From NCBI RefSeq assembly GCF_900143625.1, contig NZ_FRFF01000169.1, positions 124,001 through 188,000 on the forward strand: DNA of 64,000 bases. Reading direction: 5' to 3'. A program made the position numbers and the translations under genes. This stretch comes from Nocardiopsis sp. JB363 (lineage in GTDB: Bacteria > Actinomycetota > Actinomycetes > Streptosporangiales > Streptosporangiaceae). Below, in pieces: positions 15,514 through 23,930 of this stretch (the first letter of the stretch is position 1; every line of letters starts with the position of its first letter). A model generated the notes under the pieces. The model did no database searches and was not told the DNA's origin. It saw only the letters and a program-made list of their open reading frames with translations.

Positions 15514-16593
15514 CTAGTCCACGGTCCAGGTGTCGCCGCCGGCCAGCAGCGCGGCCAGCTCACCGTCGCCGTGCTCGGACCGCACGTCCTCGATCTGCTC
15601 GTTCAACAGGTCGTCGTAGGTGGGCCGGCGCACGTCTCGGAACACCCCGATCGGTACGTGCTCGAAGGCCGGACGGTCCAGCCGCGACAGCGCGAACGCG
15701 TAGCCGGGGTCCTCCCGGTGCGCGTCGTGGCGGATCAACCGCTCCTCGCCGACCTCGGCCACGTCCGCGACCTCCAGGCCGCCGAATTCGCCCGCGACCA
15801 CACCGCGGTCCTGTCCCAGCCGCAGAGGTTCCCCGTGCTCCATCCGCAGCAGCCTCAGGTCGCGTGAGGTCGCGTCCTTCAGCGGCTCGAACGCGTCGTC
15901 GTTGAAGATCGGGCAGTTCTGGTAGATCTCCACGAACGACGCGCCGGGGTGGTCGGCGGCGGCCCGCAGCACCGACGTCAGGTGCTTGCGGTCCGAGTCC
16001 ACCGTCCGCGCCACGAAGCCCGCCTCGGCGCCGAGTGCCAACGACAGCGGGTTGAACGGGTGGTCCAGCGACCCCACCGGCGAGGACTTGGTGATCTTCC
16101 CCGCCTCCGAGGTGGGGGAGTACTGGCCCTTGGTGAGCCCGTAGATCCTGTTGTTGAACAGGAGGATGTTGATGTTGACGTTGCGACGCAGCGCGTGGAT
16201 GAGGTGGTTGCCGCCGATCGACAGTCCATCGCCGTCACCGGTGATCACCCACACCGACAGGTCCGGGCGGCTCGCCGCCAGCCCCGTCGCGATCGCCGGG
16301 GCACGCCCGTGGATCGAGTGCACGCCGTACGTGCTCAAGTAGTACGGGAACCGTGACGAGCAGCCGATCCCGGACACCATCACGATGTTCTCGCGCGGTA
16401 CCCCCAGCTGCGGCAGGAAGGACTGGAACGCGGCCAGGATCGCGTAGTCGCCGCAGCCCGGGCACCAGCGCACCTCCTGGTCGGACTTGAAGTCCTTCAT
16501 CTTGTACTGGGCGTCGGTCTTGGGCACCAGCCGCAACCCGGCGAGTCCGTCCTCGCCGTGAAGGTGCCCGGTTCCGTTCGGATTCTCAGTCAC
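15514..16593 (-). CDS. korB: 2-oxoacid:ferredoxin oxidoreductase, beta subunit
   Basis: The 359-residue protein is the thiamine-diphosphate-binding subunit that, with KorA, oxidises 2-oxoglutarate (or another 2-oxoacid) to the acyl-CoA with reduction of ferredoxin. Visible motifs are VRWCPGCGDYAILAAF (CxxC), GIGCSSRFPYY, and GDGDGLSIGGNH followed by NNRIYGLTKGQYSPTS, the ThDP/Mg site. The start is GTG 16593, which overlaps the korA end by eight bases; upstream frame is inside korA. The order korA-korB matches other actinobacteria, where the pair gives an alternative TCA step. Confidence 0.94.
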   Translation of the reverse strand: MTENPNGTGHLHGEDGLAGLRLVPKTDAQYKMKDFKSDQEVRWCPGCGDYAILAAFQSFLPQLGVPRENIVMVSGIGCSSRFPYYLSTYGVHSIHGRAPAIATGLAASRPDLSVWVITGDGDGLSIGGNHLIHALRRNVNINILLFNNRIYGLTKGQYSPTSEAGKITKSSPVGSLDHPFNPLSLALGAEAGFVARTVDSDRKHLTSVLRAAADHPGASFVEIYQNCPIFNDDAFEPLKDATSRDLRLLRMEHGEPLRLGQDRGVVAGEFGGLEVADVAEVGEERLIRHDAHREDPGYAFALSRLDRPAFEHVPIGVFRDVRRPTYDDLLNEQIEDVRSEHGDGELAALLAGGDTWTVD

Positions 16594-18436
16594 GGTCGAT
16601 GACCTCCTGAAGCACACCCGCGAGCTCTTCGGCCTTGAAGGGAAGGCCGCGGACCTTGTTGTAACCGATGACGTCGACCAGGAAACGGCCGCGCAGCAGC
16701 AGCGACAGTTGGCCCAGGTTGATCTCGGGGACCACCACCCGGTCGTAGCTCCCGAGCACCTCGCCCAGGTTCGTGGGGAACGGGTTGAGGTGGCGCAGGT
16801 GGGCCTGCGCCACACGGCCGCCCGCCCGACGTACCCGACGCACCCCGGCGGTGATGGACCCGTAGGTGCCGCCCCAGCCCAGTACGAGCACCTTCGCGTC
16901 CCCGGTGGGGTCGGACACCTCCAGTTCGGGGATGTCCCGGGCGATGGCGTCGATCTTGGCCTGCCGGGTGCGGACCATCAGGTCGTGGTTGCCGGGGGTG
17001 TAGGAGATGTCGCCGCTCTGGGCGTGCTTCTCGATGCCGCCGATGCGGTGTTCCAACCCGGCCGTACCCGGAACCGCCCACGGGCGGGCCAGGGTGTCCT
17101 CGTCGCGAAGGTAGGGCAGATAGGTGTCGTCCGGGCCGTTCGGTTCGGTGGCGAACGCCGGTTCGATGACCGGCAGCCCCGCCACGTCCGGCAGCCGCCA
17201 GGGCTCGGAACCGTTGGCGAGGTAGCCGTCGGAGAGCACCACCACCGGCGTCCGGTACTTCACCGCCAAACGGGCGGCCTCGATCGCCGCGTCGAAGCAG
17301 TCCGCGGGGGAAGAGGGCGCCACCACCGGGACGGGGGACTCGCCATTGCGCCCGTACATGGCCATCAGCAGGTCGGTCTGCTCGGTCTTGGTGGGCATGC
17401 CGGTGCTCGGGCCGGCGCGCTGTACGTCCACGATGATCAGGGGCAGTTCCGTCATCACGGCCAGCCCCACGGTCTCCTGCTTGAGCACCATGCCGGGGCC
17501 GGAGGTGGTGGTCACCCCGAGGGAACCGCCGAACGAGGCGCCCAGGGCCGCGCCGACTCCCGCGATCTCGTCCTCGGCCTGGAAGGTCCGCACCCCGAAC
17601 CGCTTGTGCTTGGACAGCTCGTGCAGGATGTCCGAGGCCGGGGTGATCGGGTAGGAGCCCAGGAACAAGGGGAGCCCGGAACGCTCGGACCCGGCGATGA
17701 GCCCGTAGGCCATGGCCAGGTTCCCGGTGATGTTCCGGTAGGTGCCGGAGGGAAGCCTGGCCGGTTTGATCTCGTAGGAGACCGCGAAGTCCTCGGTGGT
17801 CTCCCCGAAGTTCCACCCCGCCTGGAAGGCCGTGAGGTTGGCGTCGAGGATGTCCGGCTTGCTCGCGAACTTCGACTTCAGGAACGAGGTCGTCCCCTCG
17901 GTGGGGCGGTTGTACATCCAGGACAGCAGACCCAGGGCGAACATGTTCTTCGCGCGCTGGGCATCCTTCTTGGAGATGTCGGAGTCGGCCAGTGCCGCCA
18001 CCGTCATCGAGGTCAACCCCACCGCGCTGACCTTGTACCCGTCGAGGGTCCCGTCGGTGAGCGGGTCGGAGACGTAGCCGACCTTGGTCAGGCTGCGCTT
18101 GGTGAACTCGTCGGTGTTGACGATGATCGTGGCGCCCCGGGGAACGTCGTCGAGGTTGGCCTTGAGGGCGGCCGGGTTCATCGCCACCAGCACGTCCGGG
18201 GCGTCCCCCGGGGTCACGATGTCATGGTCGGCGAAGTGCAACTGGAAACTGGAGACGCCGGGAAGGGTGCCGGCCGGGGCGCGGATCTCCGCCGGGAAGT
18301 TCGGCAGGGTCGACAGGTCGTTGCCGAACGACGCGGTCTCCTGGGTGAATCGGTCACCGGTCAACTGCATGCCGTCGCCGGAGTCGCCGGCGAAGCGGAT
18401 GATGACGCGGTCGAGCTGTTCGATCTGTTTGGCCAC
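16586..18436 (-). CDS. korA: 2-oxoacid:ferredoxin oxidoreductase, alpha subunit
   Basis: The 616-residue protein is a fusion of the gamma-type domain (VIIRFAGDSGDGMQLTGDRF at the N-terminus, ending about residue 190) with the alpha pyrimidine-binding domain (SYPITPASDILHELSKHK, TFQAEDEIAGVGAALGASF, GMPTKTEQTDLLMAMYGRNGE). This is the usual fused form in actinobacteria. The start is GTG 18436, which follows GAGGAGGT at about 11 bases; the open frame upstream lacks family sequence. It is co-transcribed with korB. Confidence 0.94.
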   Translation of the reverse strand: MAKQIEQLDRVIIRFAGDSGDGMQLTGDRFTQETASFGNDLSTLPNFPAEIRAPAGTLPGVSSFQLHFADHDIVTPGDAPDVLVAMNPAALKANLDDVPRGATIIVNTDEFTKRSLTKVGYVSDPLTDGTLDGYKVSAVGLTSMTVAALADSDISKKDAQRAKNMFALGLLSWMYNRPTEGTTSFLKSKFASKPDILDANLTAFQAGWNFGETTEDFAVSYEIKPARLPSGTYRNITGNLAMAYGLIAGSERSGLPLFLGSYPITPASDILHELSKHKRFGVRTFQAEDEIAGVGAALGASFGGSLGVTTTSGPGMVLKQETVGLAVMTELPLIIVDVQRAGPSTGMPTKTEQTDLLMAMYGRNGESPVPVVAPSSPADCFDAAIEAARLAVKYRTPVVVLSDGYLANGSEPWRLPDVAGLPVIEPAFATEPNGPDDTYLPYLRDEDTLARPWAVPGTAGLEHRIGGIEKHAQSGDISYTPGNHDLMVRTRQAKIDAIARDIPELEVSDPTGDAKVLVLGWGGTYGSITAGVRRVRRAGGRVAQAHLRHLNPFPTNLGEVLGSYDRVVVPEINLGQLSLLLRGRFLVDVIGYNKVRGLPFKAEELAGVLQEVIDRD

Positions 18437-18925
18437 TGAGATCGACGACCTCCTCGGTGGGCCGCCGGTCGTGGAGGCGGCGGCGCTCGGGTGTCCACCC
18501 CCGTACGGACCGCACCGTCGCGGGCCGGCTGCCAAGGTCGGGGACGGGGACTTCTGTCATGGCCCCCACACGCGCCGGGTGCGCCAACCCGGTGCGGCGT
18601 GTGCGGTGCGGGTACCGCGGCCGGGTCGCACGTGGTCGCCGACCTTCAACGACACGGCCCACCACTCACCGAAAGGACGGAACTCTCCCGCCCCCTCGGT
18701 ACGCGAAGTGACAAGGGCCACGTTCGCACTATAGGTCGTCGATCCCGGGCAGAGGCCGCTCGGGTGGCGATTGTCACATGCGCCTGTCCTCCCCGCGGGC
18801 ACGCCGCTGACCGAGAGGGTCGGACACCGACCGGTCACTTGGGGAACGCGAGACGTCGACCCGCACGTTTGTCACCATGTACGCATCAAAAGCCGGACAC
18901 CGGCGAACAGCGGGAGGGAGGGCGC
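18437..18925. other. Divergent intergenic region korA / htpX
   Basis: There are 489 bp without a gene I can support. It must hold promoters for both neighbours. On the plus strand GTGACA (18708-18713) and TATAGG (18730-18735) are 16 bases apart and could drive htpX, leaving a leader of about 180 bases. Open frames through it lack family sequence. Confidence 0.5.
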
Positions 18926-19786
18926 GTGCACGTCAACGCGGTCCGTGCGGTCGGCCTGTTCGCCGGAGTCTCGGCGCTCATCGTCGTGGTCGGCTGGTTC
19001 TGCGGCGCACAGAAGGGCGTCCAGATCGCGGTCGCCCTGGTGCTGTGCGCGGGGATCCTCGTCTACCTGTTCGGGGAGTCCCTGGCGTTGCGGGCGATGC
19101 GGGCCCGACCGGTCAGCGAGATCGAACGCCCCGAGCTGTACCGGATCGTCCGGGAGCTCGCCACCGCCGCCAAACAACCGATGCCGAAGCTGTACCTGGC
19201 TCCGGTGCGCACGCCCAACGCCTTCGCCACCGGGGGCAGCCCGCGCCGGGCGTCCCTGTGCTGCACGACCGGGTTGCTGCGCATCCTCGACGAACGCGAG
19301 CTGCGCGGGGTGATCGCCCATGAACTGGCGCACATCCGATCGCACGACACACTGCTCAGTTCGGTCGCGGCGACGCTGACCGCCCTCATCACCGCGCTGA
19401 CCCTGGTGACCTTCCTGCTGCCGTTGGGGGAGTCCGAGGAGACGGACATGCCCAATCTGCTGGGAGGGCTGATGCTGGCCGTATTGGCGCCCCTCGCGGC
19501 CGTGATCGTCTACTGCGGGGTGGGCCGCGCCCGTGAGTTCCGTGCCGACGAGCAGGCCGCCGAGCTCACCGGGGACCCGCTGGCGCTCGCCAACGCGCTG
19601 CGCAAGCTGGAGTCCGGCAATCGGGCCTTCCCACTGCCCCGCGAACGGGTGCTGTTGGCCACGGCGCACCTGATGACGACCAACCCGTTCCACGGTCCGA
19701 TGGGCCGGTTGTTCTCGGCGCACCCACCGATCGCCGAGCGCGTCCAACGCCTGTGCGCGCTGCCCCGCAAGTGGGACCTGGGCTGA
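18926..19786 (+). CDS. htpX: HtpX-like M48 zinc metalloprotease
   Basis: The 286-residue membrane protease has two N-terminal helices (GLFAGVSALIVVVGWFCG and IAVALVLCAGILVYLFG), the zinc motif HELAH in GVIAHELAHIRSHDTLLS, and two further helices after it. The third ligand region REFRADEQAAELTGDPLAL follows. HtpX degrades misfolded membrane proteins. The start GTG 18926 has GGGAGGGAGGG directly upstream. The C-terminal FSAHPPIAERVQRL is the usual family end. Length is normal. Confidence 0.94.
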   Translation: MHVNAVRAVGLFAGVSALIVVVGWFCGAQKGVQIAVALVLCAGILVYLFGESLALRAMRARPVSEIERPELYRIVRELATAAKQPMPKLYLAPVRTPNAFATGGSPRRASLCCTTGLLRILDERELRGVIAHELAHIRSHDTLLSSVAATLTALITALTLVTFLLPLGESEETDMPNLLGGLMLAVLAPLAAVIVYCGVGRAREFRADEQAAELTGDPLALANALRKLESGNRAFPLPRERVLLATAHLMTTNPFHGPMGRLFSAHPPIAERVQRLCALPRKWDLG

Positions 19787-19794
19787 ACACGACG

Positions 19795-19822
19795 ACGGCC
19801 GCCCACCGAAGTGGACGGCCGT
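19795..19822. terminator. Bidirectional hairpin between htpX and the yajQ-like gene
   Basis: ACGGCCGCCCAC / GTGGACGGCCGT stem with a CGAA tetraloop lies between two convergent stops. Confidence 0.65.
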
Positions 19823-19841
19823 GGGGTGGTTCGGTCGTGCG

Positions 19842-20339
19842 TCAGCGGTAGTTCACGAACTGGAGCGCCAGGTCGAAGTCCTTCTCCTTGATGAGGGTCA
19901 TGGCGTTCTGGAGGTCGTCCTTCTTCTTGGAGCTGACCCGCAGTTCGTCGCCCTGGATCTGCGCCTTGATCCCCTTGGGGCCCTCGTCGCGGATGAGCTT
20001 GGAGATCTTCTTGGCGTCCTCGGTGGTGATGCCCTCCTTGAGGTTCACCGGGAGGCGGTACTCCTTGCCGGAGGGCTTGGGCTCCTCGGTGGTGTCCAGG
20101 ACCTTCAGGGAGATCTTGCGCTTGATCAGCTTCTCCTTGAAGACCTCCAGGGCGGCGGTGGCGCGCTCCTCGGAGCCGCTCTTGATCTCGATGCCGTTCT
20201 CGCCCTGCCAGGCGATGGTGGTCCCGGTGCCCTTGAAGTCGAACCGCTGGGCCAGCTCCTTGGCCGTCTGGTTCAGGGCGTTGTCGACCTCCTGACGGTC
20301 GAGCTTGGACACCACGTCGAAACTGGATTCGGCGGCCAC
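19842..20339 (-). CDS. YajQ family cyclic-di-GMP-binding protein
   Basis: The 165-residue protein has the YajQ sequence throughout: [19 protein letters not shown] at the N-terminus, [13 protein letters not shown], and a C-terminal [14 protein letters not shown] with [15 protein letters not shown]. Family members bind nucleotides, and some bind cyclic di-GMP and act with a transcription factor; the role in actinobacteria is not settled. The start is GTG 20339 with only a weak GAGAG upstream. The gene is single and converges with htpX. Confidence 0.93.
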   Translation of the reverse strand: MAAESSFDVVSKLDRQEVDNALNQTAKELAQRFDFKGTGTTIAWQGENGIEIKSGSEERATAALEVFKEKLIKRKISLKVLDTTEEPKPSGKEYRLPVNLKEGITTEDAKKISKLIRDEGPKGIKAQIQGDELRVSSKKKDDLQNAMTLIKEKDFDLALQFVNYR

Positions 20340-20555
20340 GTACTCTCACACCCCGCTAGATCTCGTGGGTCACGGGCGATGCCCGTGCACGTCTGCTCCG
20401 GCCCCGGTGCGGGCCGGGTTCAGAGCTTAGCCGCGCCCCGCTCGGCGTGCCCGAAGTCCCTGGTGAGGGACGCGCCCGGGGAACCGATTTCAGGTTCGGG
20501 CCGATCATCCGCTATTGTCATTCATGCGCAGCGACGCACGCGTCGCCGCAGCCCA

Positions 20556-20638
20556 GGCAGGTTGCCCGAGCGGCCAATGGGAGCGGACTGTAAATCCGTC
20601 GGCTTATGCCTTCGAAGGTTCGAATCCTTCACCTGCCA
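20556..20638 (+). tRNA. tRNA-Tyr (GTA)
   Basis: The acceptor GGCAGGT pairs with ACCTGCC. The anticodon loop contains GTA (CTGTAAA). There is a long variable arm as in class II tRNAs and a T-arm GAAGG-TTCGAAT-CCTTC. CCA is not encoded. Confidence 0.95.
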
Positions 20639-20649
20639 CACAGGGGAAC

Positions 20650-20682
20650 GAAGCCCCCGGTACCTATGGTGCCGGGGGCTTC
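20650..20682 (+). terminator. Terminator after tRNA-Tyr
   Basis: A 15-bp near-perfect stem (GAAGCCCCCGGTACC / GGTGCCGGGGGCTTC) with a 3-base loop lies 11 bases after the tRNA. Confidence 0.75.
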
Positions 20683-21006
20683 GTCGTGTTCGGGGTGGGG
20701 TGCCCGGCGACCACGGGTGATTCGGGCGGTCGCGAAGACATCACGCAGAGGCCACAGTGTGATCACTGTGCGTGATTTTCCTGGGGTGGGGTGTGGCCGG
20801 GGCGCGCTGATAAATCAGCGCATTGTCGTATTTGATATGCCGGGCGAAAAGAATTGATCCGGCAATATGGACAAAATGCCTTCCGAGTTTCGGCGTTGAC
20901 AAAAAAGAGGGGCCGGATAATGATTGCCTCAGTCCACCGCGACACAGGTGCAAGAAGCGCCTGCGTCTTTTTCTGTCAATGCCTCGCATGATTTCTCGGG
21001 GGAAAC
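20683..21006 (+). promoter_or_regulatory. Promoter region of the small secreted-protein array
   Basis: This stretch of unusually low GC contains TTGACA at 20896-20901 and TAATGA at 20918-20923, 16 bases apart, the most consensus-like promoter in the accessory part of the window. A leader of about 75 bases runs to the first gene, which has GGGGGAAAC as ribosome site. No gene is seen here. Confidence 0.65.
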
Positions 21007-21252
21007 ATGATCAAGAAGCTGACCGCTGCTGGCCTGGTCGCTGGTGCCGCGATGGGCGCGCTCCTCATGGGAGCTCCCGCGCACGCTTCGCACGGTGGTG
21101 ACCAGCAGTTCAACCAGAACCTGCAGTTGGTTCCGGTTCAGTCCTGCAACCTGACCGGCAGCGTCGGTCTGGTCGCCGTCACCGTGCCGATCCTGTCGCC
21201 GCAGACCACGGGCGACTGCGTGAACGGCCCCGTCGGCACCAACATCAGCTAA
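21007..21252 (+). CDS. Small secreted protein, array copy 1
   Basis: The 81-residue protein has a Sec signal peptide (MIKKLTAAGLVAGAAMGALL, cleavage likely after AHA) and a mature part of about 54 residues beginning SHGGDQQFNQNLQLVPVQ. Two cysteines lie in SCNLTG and GDCVNGP, joined by VGLVAVTVPILSPQTT. It is the first of four tandem paralogues. The pattern of short beta-prone stretches, Asn/Gln and two Cys recalls rodlin/chaplin-type surface proteins, but no family signature lets me name it. It is driven by the TTGACA promoter upstream. Confidence 0.85.
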   Translation: MIKKLTAAGLVAGAAMGALLMGAPAHASHGGDQQFNQNLQLVPVQSCNLTGSVGLVAVTVPILSPQTTGDCVNGPVGTNIS

Positions 21253-21308
21253 TTCCGGCAATCGGTCCGACCGATACGCTACCTCAAACTTTTTCGAAAG
21301 GTAATTCA

Positions 21309-21554
21309 ATGCTGCGTAAGCTCGGCGTTGCCGGCCTCGTCGCTGGTGCCGCTTTCTCCGCCATTCTGGCCGCCTCCCCGGCGTCCGCCTCGCACGGTGG
21401 CGACCAGCAGTACAACCAGAACCTGCAGGCCGTCCCGGTGCAGCTGTGCAACACCAGCGCCGCCGTGGGCCTGGTCGGTGTGAACGTGCCGATCCTGTCG
21501 CCGCAGACCACGGGCGACTGCGTCAACGGTCCCATCAGCACCAACATCGACTAG
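21309..21554 (+). CDS. Small secreted protein, array copy 2
   Basis: The 81-residue paralogue of copy 1 has signal peptide MLRKLGVAGLVAGAAFSAIL with cleavage probably after ASA, then SHGGDQQYNQNLQAVPVQLC and VGLVGVNVPILSPQTTGDC. The mature parts of copies 1 and 2 differ at only some positions, so selection has kept the mature protein. GAAAGG precedes the ATG. It is 56 bp after copy 1 and 13 bp before copy 3, so the array is probably one transcript. Confidence 0.85.
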   Translation: MLRKLGVAGLVAGAAFSAILAASPASASHGGDQQYNQNLQAVPVQLCNTSAAVGLVGVNVPILSPQTTGDCVNGPISTNID

Positions 21555-21567
21555 GAGAGTCCCCACA

Positions 21568-21812
21568 ATGCGCAAGTTCACCGCAGCCACCGCCATCGCC
21601 GGTCTCGCCTTCGGCGCCATGCTCGCCGCCGCTCCGGCGTCCGCCTCGCACGGTGGCGACCAGCAGTACAACCAGAACCTGCAGGCCGTCCCGGTCCAGC
21701 TGTGCAACACCAGCTGGCCGTCGGTCTCCTCGCCGGTGTCAACGCGCCGATCCTGTCGCCGCAGACCACGGGCGACTGCGTCAACGGCCCCATCAGCACC
21801 AACATCGACTAG
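21568..21812 (+). pseudogene. Small secreted protein, array copy 3, frameshifted
   Basis: The first 48 residues match the other copies (signal peptide, then SHGGDQQYNQNLQAVPVQLC). After AACACC one base is missing compared with copy 4 (which reads CAACACCGAGCTGG), near 21712. The frame then changes to an Arg/Ser-rich sequence and stops at 21822. In the shifted frame the expected end is fully intact: LAVGLLAGVNAPILSPQTTG, then DCVNGPISTNID and a stop at 21812. It is either a very recent frameshift or a sequencing error. Confidence 0.8.
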
Positions 21813-21822
21813 GGGACCGTAG

Positions 21823-22119
21823 ATGCTGCGCAAGTTCACGGCCGCCACCGCCATCGCCGGTATCGCGATGGGCGCGATGCTCGCGACCACTCCGGCCTTC
21901 GCCTCGCACGGTGGCGACCAGCAATTCAACCAGAACCTGCAGTTGGTTCCGGTGCAGCTGTGCAACACCGAGCTGGCCGTCGGCCTGGTCGGCGCCAACG
22001 TGCCGATCCTGTCGCCGCAGACCGCCGGTGACTGCGTCAACGGCCCGACGAGCACCAACATCGACCACGACCGTGGCGATGAGGGTGACGAGGACGACAA
22101 GGGCTACGGCTACTACTAG
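21823..22119 (+). CDS. Small secreted protein, array copy 4, acidic tail
   Basis: The 98-residue protein has the same layout as copies 1-3: signal peptide to AFA, then SHGGDQQFNQNLQLVPVQLC and VGLVGANVPILSPQTAGDC. It carries an extra tail of about 18 residues, HDRGDEGDEDDKGYGYY, that the others lack. The acidic and Tyr-ending tail may change solubility or surface attachment. It is the last member of the array and is followed by a strong terminator. Confidence 0.85.
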   Translation: MLRKFTAATAIAGIAMGAMLATTPAFASHGGDQQFNQNLQLVPVQLCNTELAVGLVGANVPILSPQTAGDCVNGPTSTNIDHDRGDEGDEDDKGYGYY

Positions 22120-22172
22120 TAGCCCGAGTCCGACGGGGTCGATCCGGCCCCGGTGACGGAACAGAGTTGTTC

Positions 22173-22204
22173 GAAGGCCCCTCGGCGTGTGCCGAGGGGC
22201 CTTC
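22173..22204 (+). terminator. Terminator of the small secreted-protein array
   Basis: A perfect 14-bp stem GAAGGCCCCTCGGC / GCCGAGGGGCCTTC with a GTGT loop follows copy 4. Confidence 0.8.
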
Positions 22205-22248
22205 CCTGTTTCCGTCGCGATGATGGAGGGTGAGACCCAGGAGGCGAT

Positions 22249-22782
22249 ATGAAGCGTGCACTACTGATCGGCGCGGTCCTGGCACTGGCGCTCTCCGCCT
22301 GTGGCGACCAGGACGAGCCGGACCGGGACGACGCCCCGGCCGAGGACGGCAACGGTGGCGAGGACCGTGACCGCGACGACCACGACGACCGTGACGACGA
22401 CGACCGTGACGACGACGGTGACGCGGCGACCCAGGGGGACGTCCAGGTCCTCAACTTCTACGGCGACGAGGCCGGCTTCGACGAGCAGCGACCCACGGAG
22501 TACGTGGCCACCGAGTTCACCACCTTCACCGACATGGAGTGGGACGAGTGGGACGAGGGTCGAGCCCGCGGGGACGGAGAGGTCGTGGGCACCTGGTGCA
22601 TGGACCAGGGGTGCCAGGACGACCCCTATGACGTCGACGTGGAACTCGGCGACCCCGTCGACGTCGACGGCACCATGTACTTCTCCACGTACACGATCAC
22701 CGATTACGACGACGACATGCCCGAAGAGACCCGCGAGGCGTTCGATCAGGCCGACGAAGGCAAGCTCGGAGTCCCGCAGTGA
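22249..22782 (+). CDS. Putative lipoprotein with Asp/Arg-rich linker
   Basis: The 177-residue protein has a lipoprotein signal (MKRALLIGAVLALALSAC, lipobox LSAC with Cys18). An extremely charged linker of about 45 residues made of DRDD/DDRD-type units follows. A C-terminal domain of about 110 residues contains VVGTWCMDQGCQDDPYDVDV with two further cysteines and the segment TMYFSTYTITDYDDDM. AGGAGG precedes the ATG. I do not recognise the domain. It should be anchored outside the membrane and is monocistronic. Confidence 0.8.
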   Translation: MKRALLIGAVLALALSACGDQDEPDRDDAPAEDGNGGEDRDRDDHDDRDDDDRDDDGDAATQGDVQVLNFYGDEAGFDEQRPTEYVATEFTTFTDMEWDEWDEGRARGDGEVVGTWCMDQGCQDDPYDVDVELGDPVDVDGTMYFSTYTITDYDDDMPEETREAFDQADEGKLGVPQ

Positions 22783-22898
22783 GGGTGGGCGGTGAGAGTG
22801 CACCGTGAGCGGTGCGCGGTAGTGGTCCCGTGGTGAGGTGACGTCGAAGTGTTCCCCCGCGCTTCGCAGAATCCTTACAAACGCCACAGTTGGGACAT

Positions 22899-22994
22899 AA
22901 TCCCTGTTCAGGGCGGGTGATGGAGAGCCTCTTCGGGGGTGGAGGGGGCCGAACCGGGCGTGGCGGGCCCGAGAGGTCTCTAGTCTGCTGAGTT
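22899..22994 (+). promoter_or_regulatory. Promoter and palindrome upstream of the Wadjet-like operon
   Basis: TAGTCT at 22981-22986 is a good actinobacterial -10 box 8 bases before the GTG of the first gene, which predicts a leaderless mRNA; no ribosome site is present. The palindrome CCCTG-TT-CAGGG lies at 22902-22913. The 12-mer CTAGTCTGCTGA (22980-22991) recurs before the ATPase gene at 29987. Confidence 0.55.
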
Positions 22995-23930
22995 GTGGGA
23001 CTCAACCAGTGGATGAACGACCGCGCGGACGATCGACAGGGCAACGGCAACAGGCCGGTGCCACGGTACGGCCGTGCCGCTTTGCTGCGTCTGGCCACCT
23101 GGTTCGAGGAGGCCGAACCGGATCGCGCCGAAGCTCTGGCCACCGCGGCCTTCGCCCTCCACCCCGCCCGTCAGCTCGAAGGACGCGTCGACGACGGGGT
23201 CGCGGCGACCACCAGTTGGTGGCAGGCGGAACCCGATCGCAGCACCGTCACCGAGCACCCCGGCGCCCGCCCTCCCGAACCGGTCCGCGACCACCGCGCC
23301 CAACAGGCGCGCCTTCGGGACGCCGCCGAGTCCTCGGCGCACTGGCGCCGAGCGGGCGCCGAGCAGATCCGTTCCCTGTTGGCCCGACCCACGGCCGACG
23401 AGGCTCGACTGGACCTGTCCGGCGCCGGCATGGAGGTCCTCATGGAGCTCCTCACCGCGGCGTTGGGCTCGGGCGACGCGGCTCGGCGGCCCACCTCCGC
23501 CGGCGACCTGGAGTTCGGTCTGCGCCTGCACGTGATCGCGGCGCCCGGAGCCGAGGTCACCGTCCGGGGCGAGGGCGGCGACCTGAGCCTGGAGGGGCTG
23601 CGCCTGTGCGTGACCCCCTACGGTCAGCACTTCGTGGACGTCCCCGCCCCGAAGGGACGAGTGGGCGTCCCGAACCCGACGGAACCCGTTTCGGACATCC
23701 CGGAACCGGTCGAACCGGCCCCGACCGAACCTCCCTCGGTGGAAACCCCGCGCACCGGACCACCGCACGCCGGGACCCCGCACGCCGGGTCTCCGGGCGA
23801 GCACACCCCACATGCCCCTGTCGGGGAGCCGGCCCTCACCGATAACCTCCCCGGACCGGACTCGGACACCGAGGACACCGGTCCCATCGAGATCACCACG
23901 CAAAAACCCTGGACGCGGAGGTGGGGGTGA
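22995..23930 (+). CDS. DUF2397/TIGR02677 (JetA-like) protein, N-terminally short
   Basis: The 311-residue protein matches, from memory of the family, only the C-terminal half of DUF2397 proteins. Residues 24-60 read RYGRAALLRLATWFEEAEPD then TAAFALHPARQLEGR; TTSWWQAEP, DHRAQQARLR and a helical segment before a beta-rich end follow. Family members usually have close to 500 residues with an N-terminal winged-helix part, which is absent here. About 95 residues at the C-terminus are a Pro/Thr-rich tail instead. The GTG start sits 8 bases after a -10 box. The stop overlaps the next gene (TGATG). In Wadjet-type systems JetA is the kleisin-like or kite-binding partner of the SMC protein. Confidence 0.72.
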   Translation: MGLNQWMNDRADDRQGNGNRPVPRYGRAALLRLATWFEEAEPDRAEALATAAFALHPARQLEGRVDDGVAATTSWWQAEPDRSTVTEHPGARPPEPVRDHRAQQARLRDAAESSAHWRRAGAEQIRSLLARPTADEARLDLSGAGMEVLMELLTAALGSGDAARRPTSAGDLEFGLRLHVIAAPGAEVTVRGEGGDLSLEGLRLCVTPYGQHFVDVPAPKGRVGVPNPTEPVSDIPEPVEPAPTEPPSVETPRTGPPHAGTPHAGSPGEHTPHAPVGEPALTDNLPGPDSDTEDTGPIEITTQKPWTRRWG

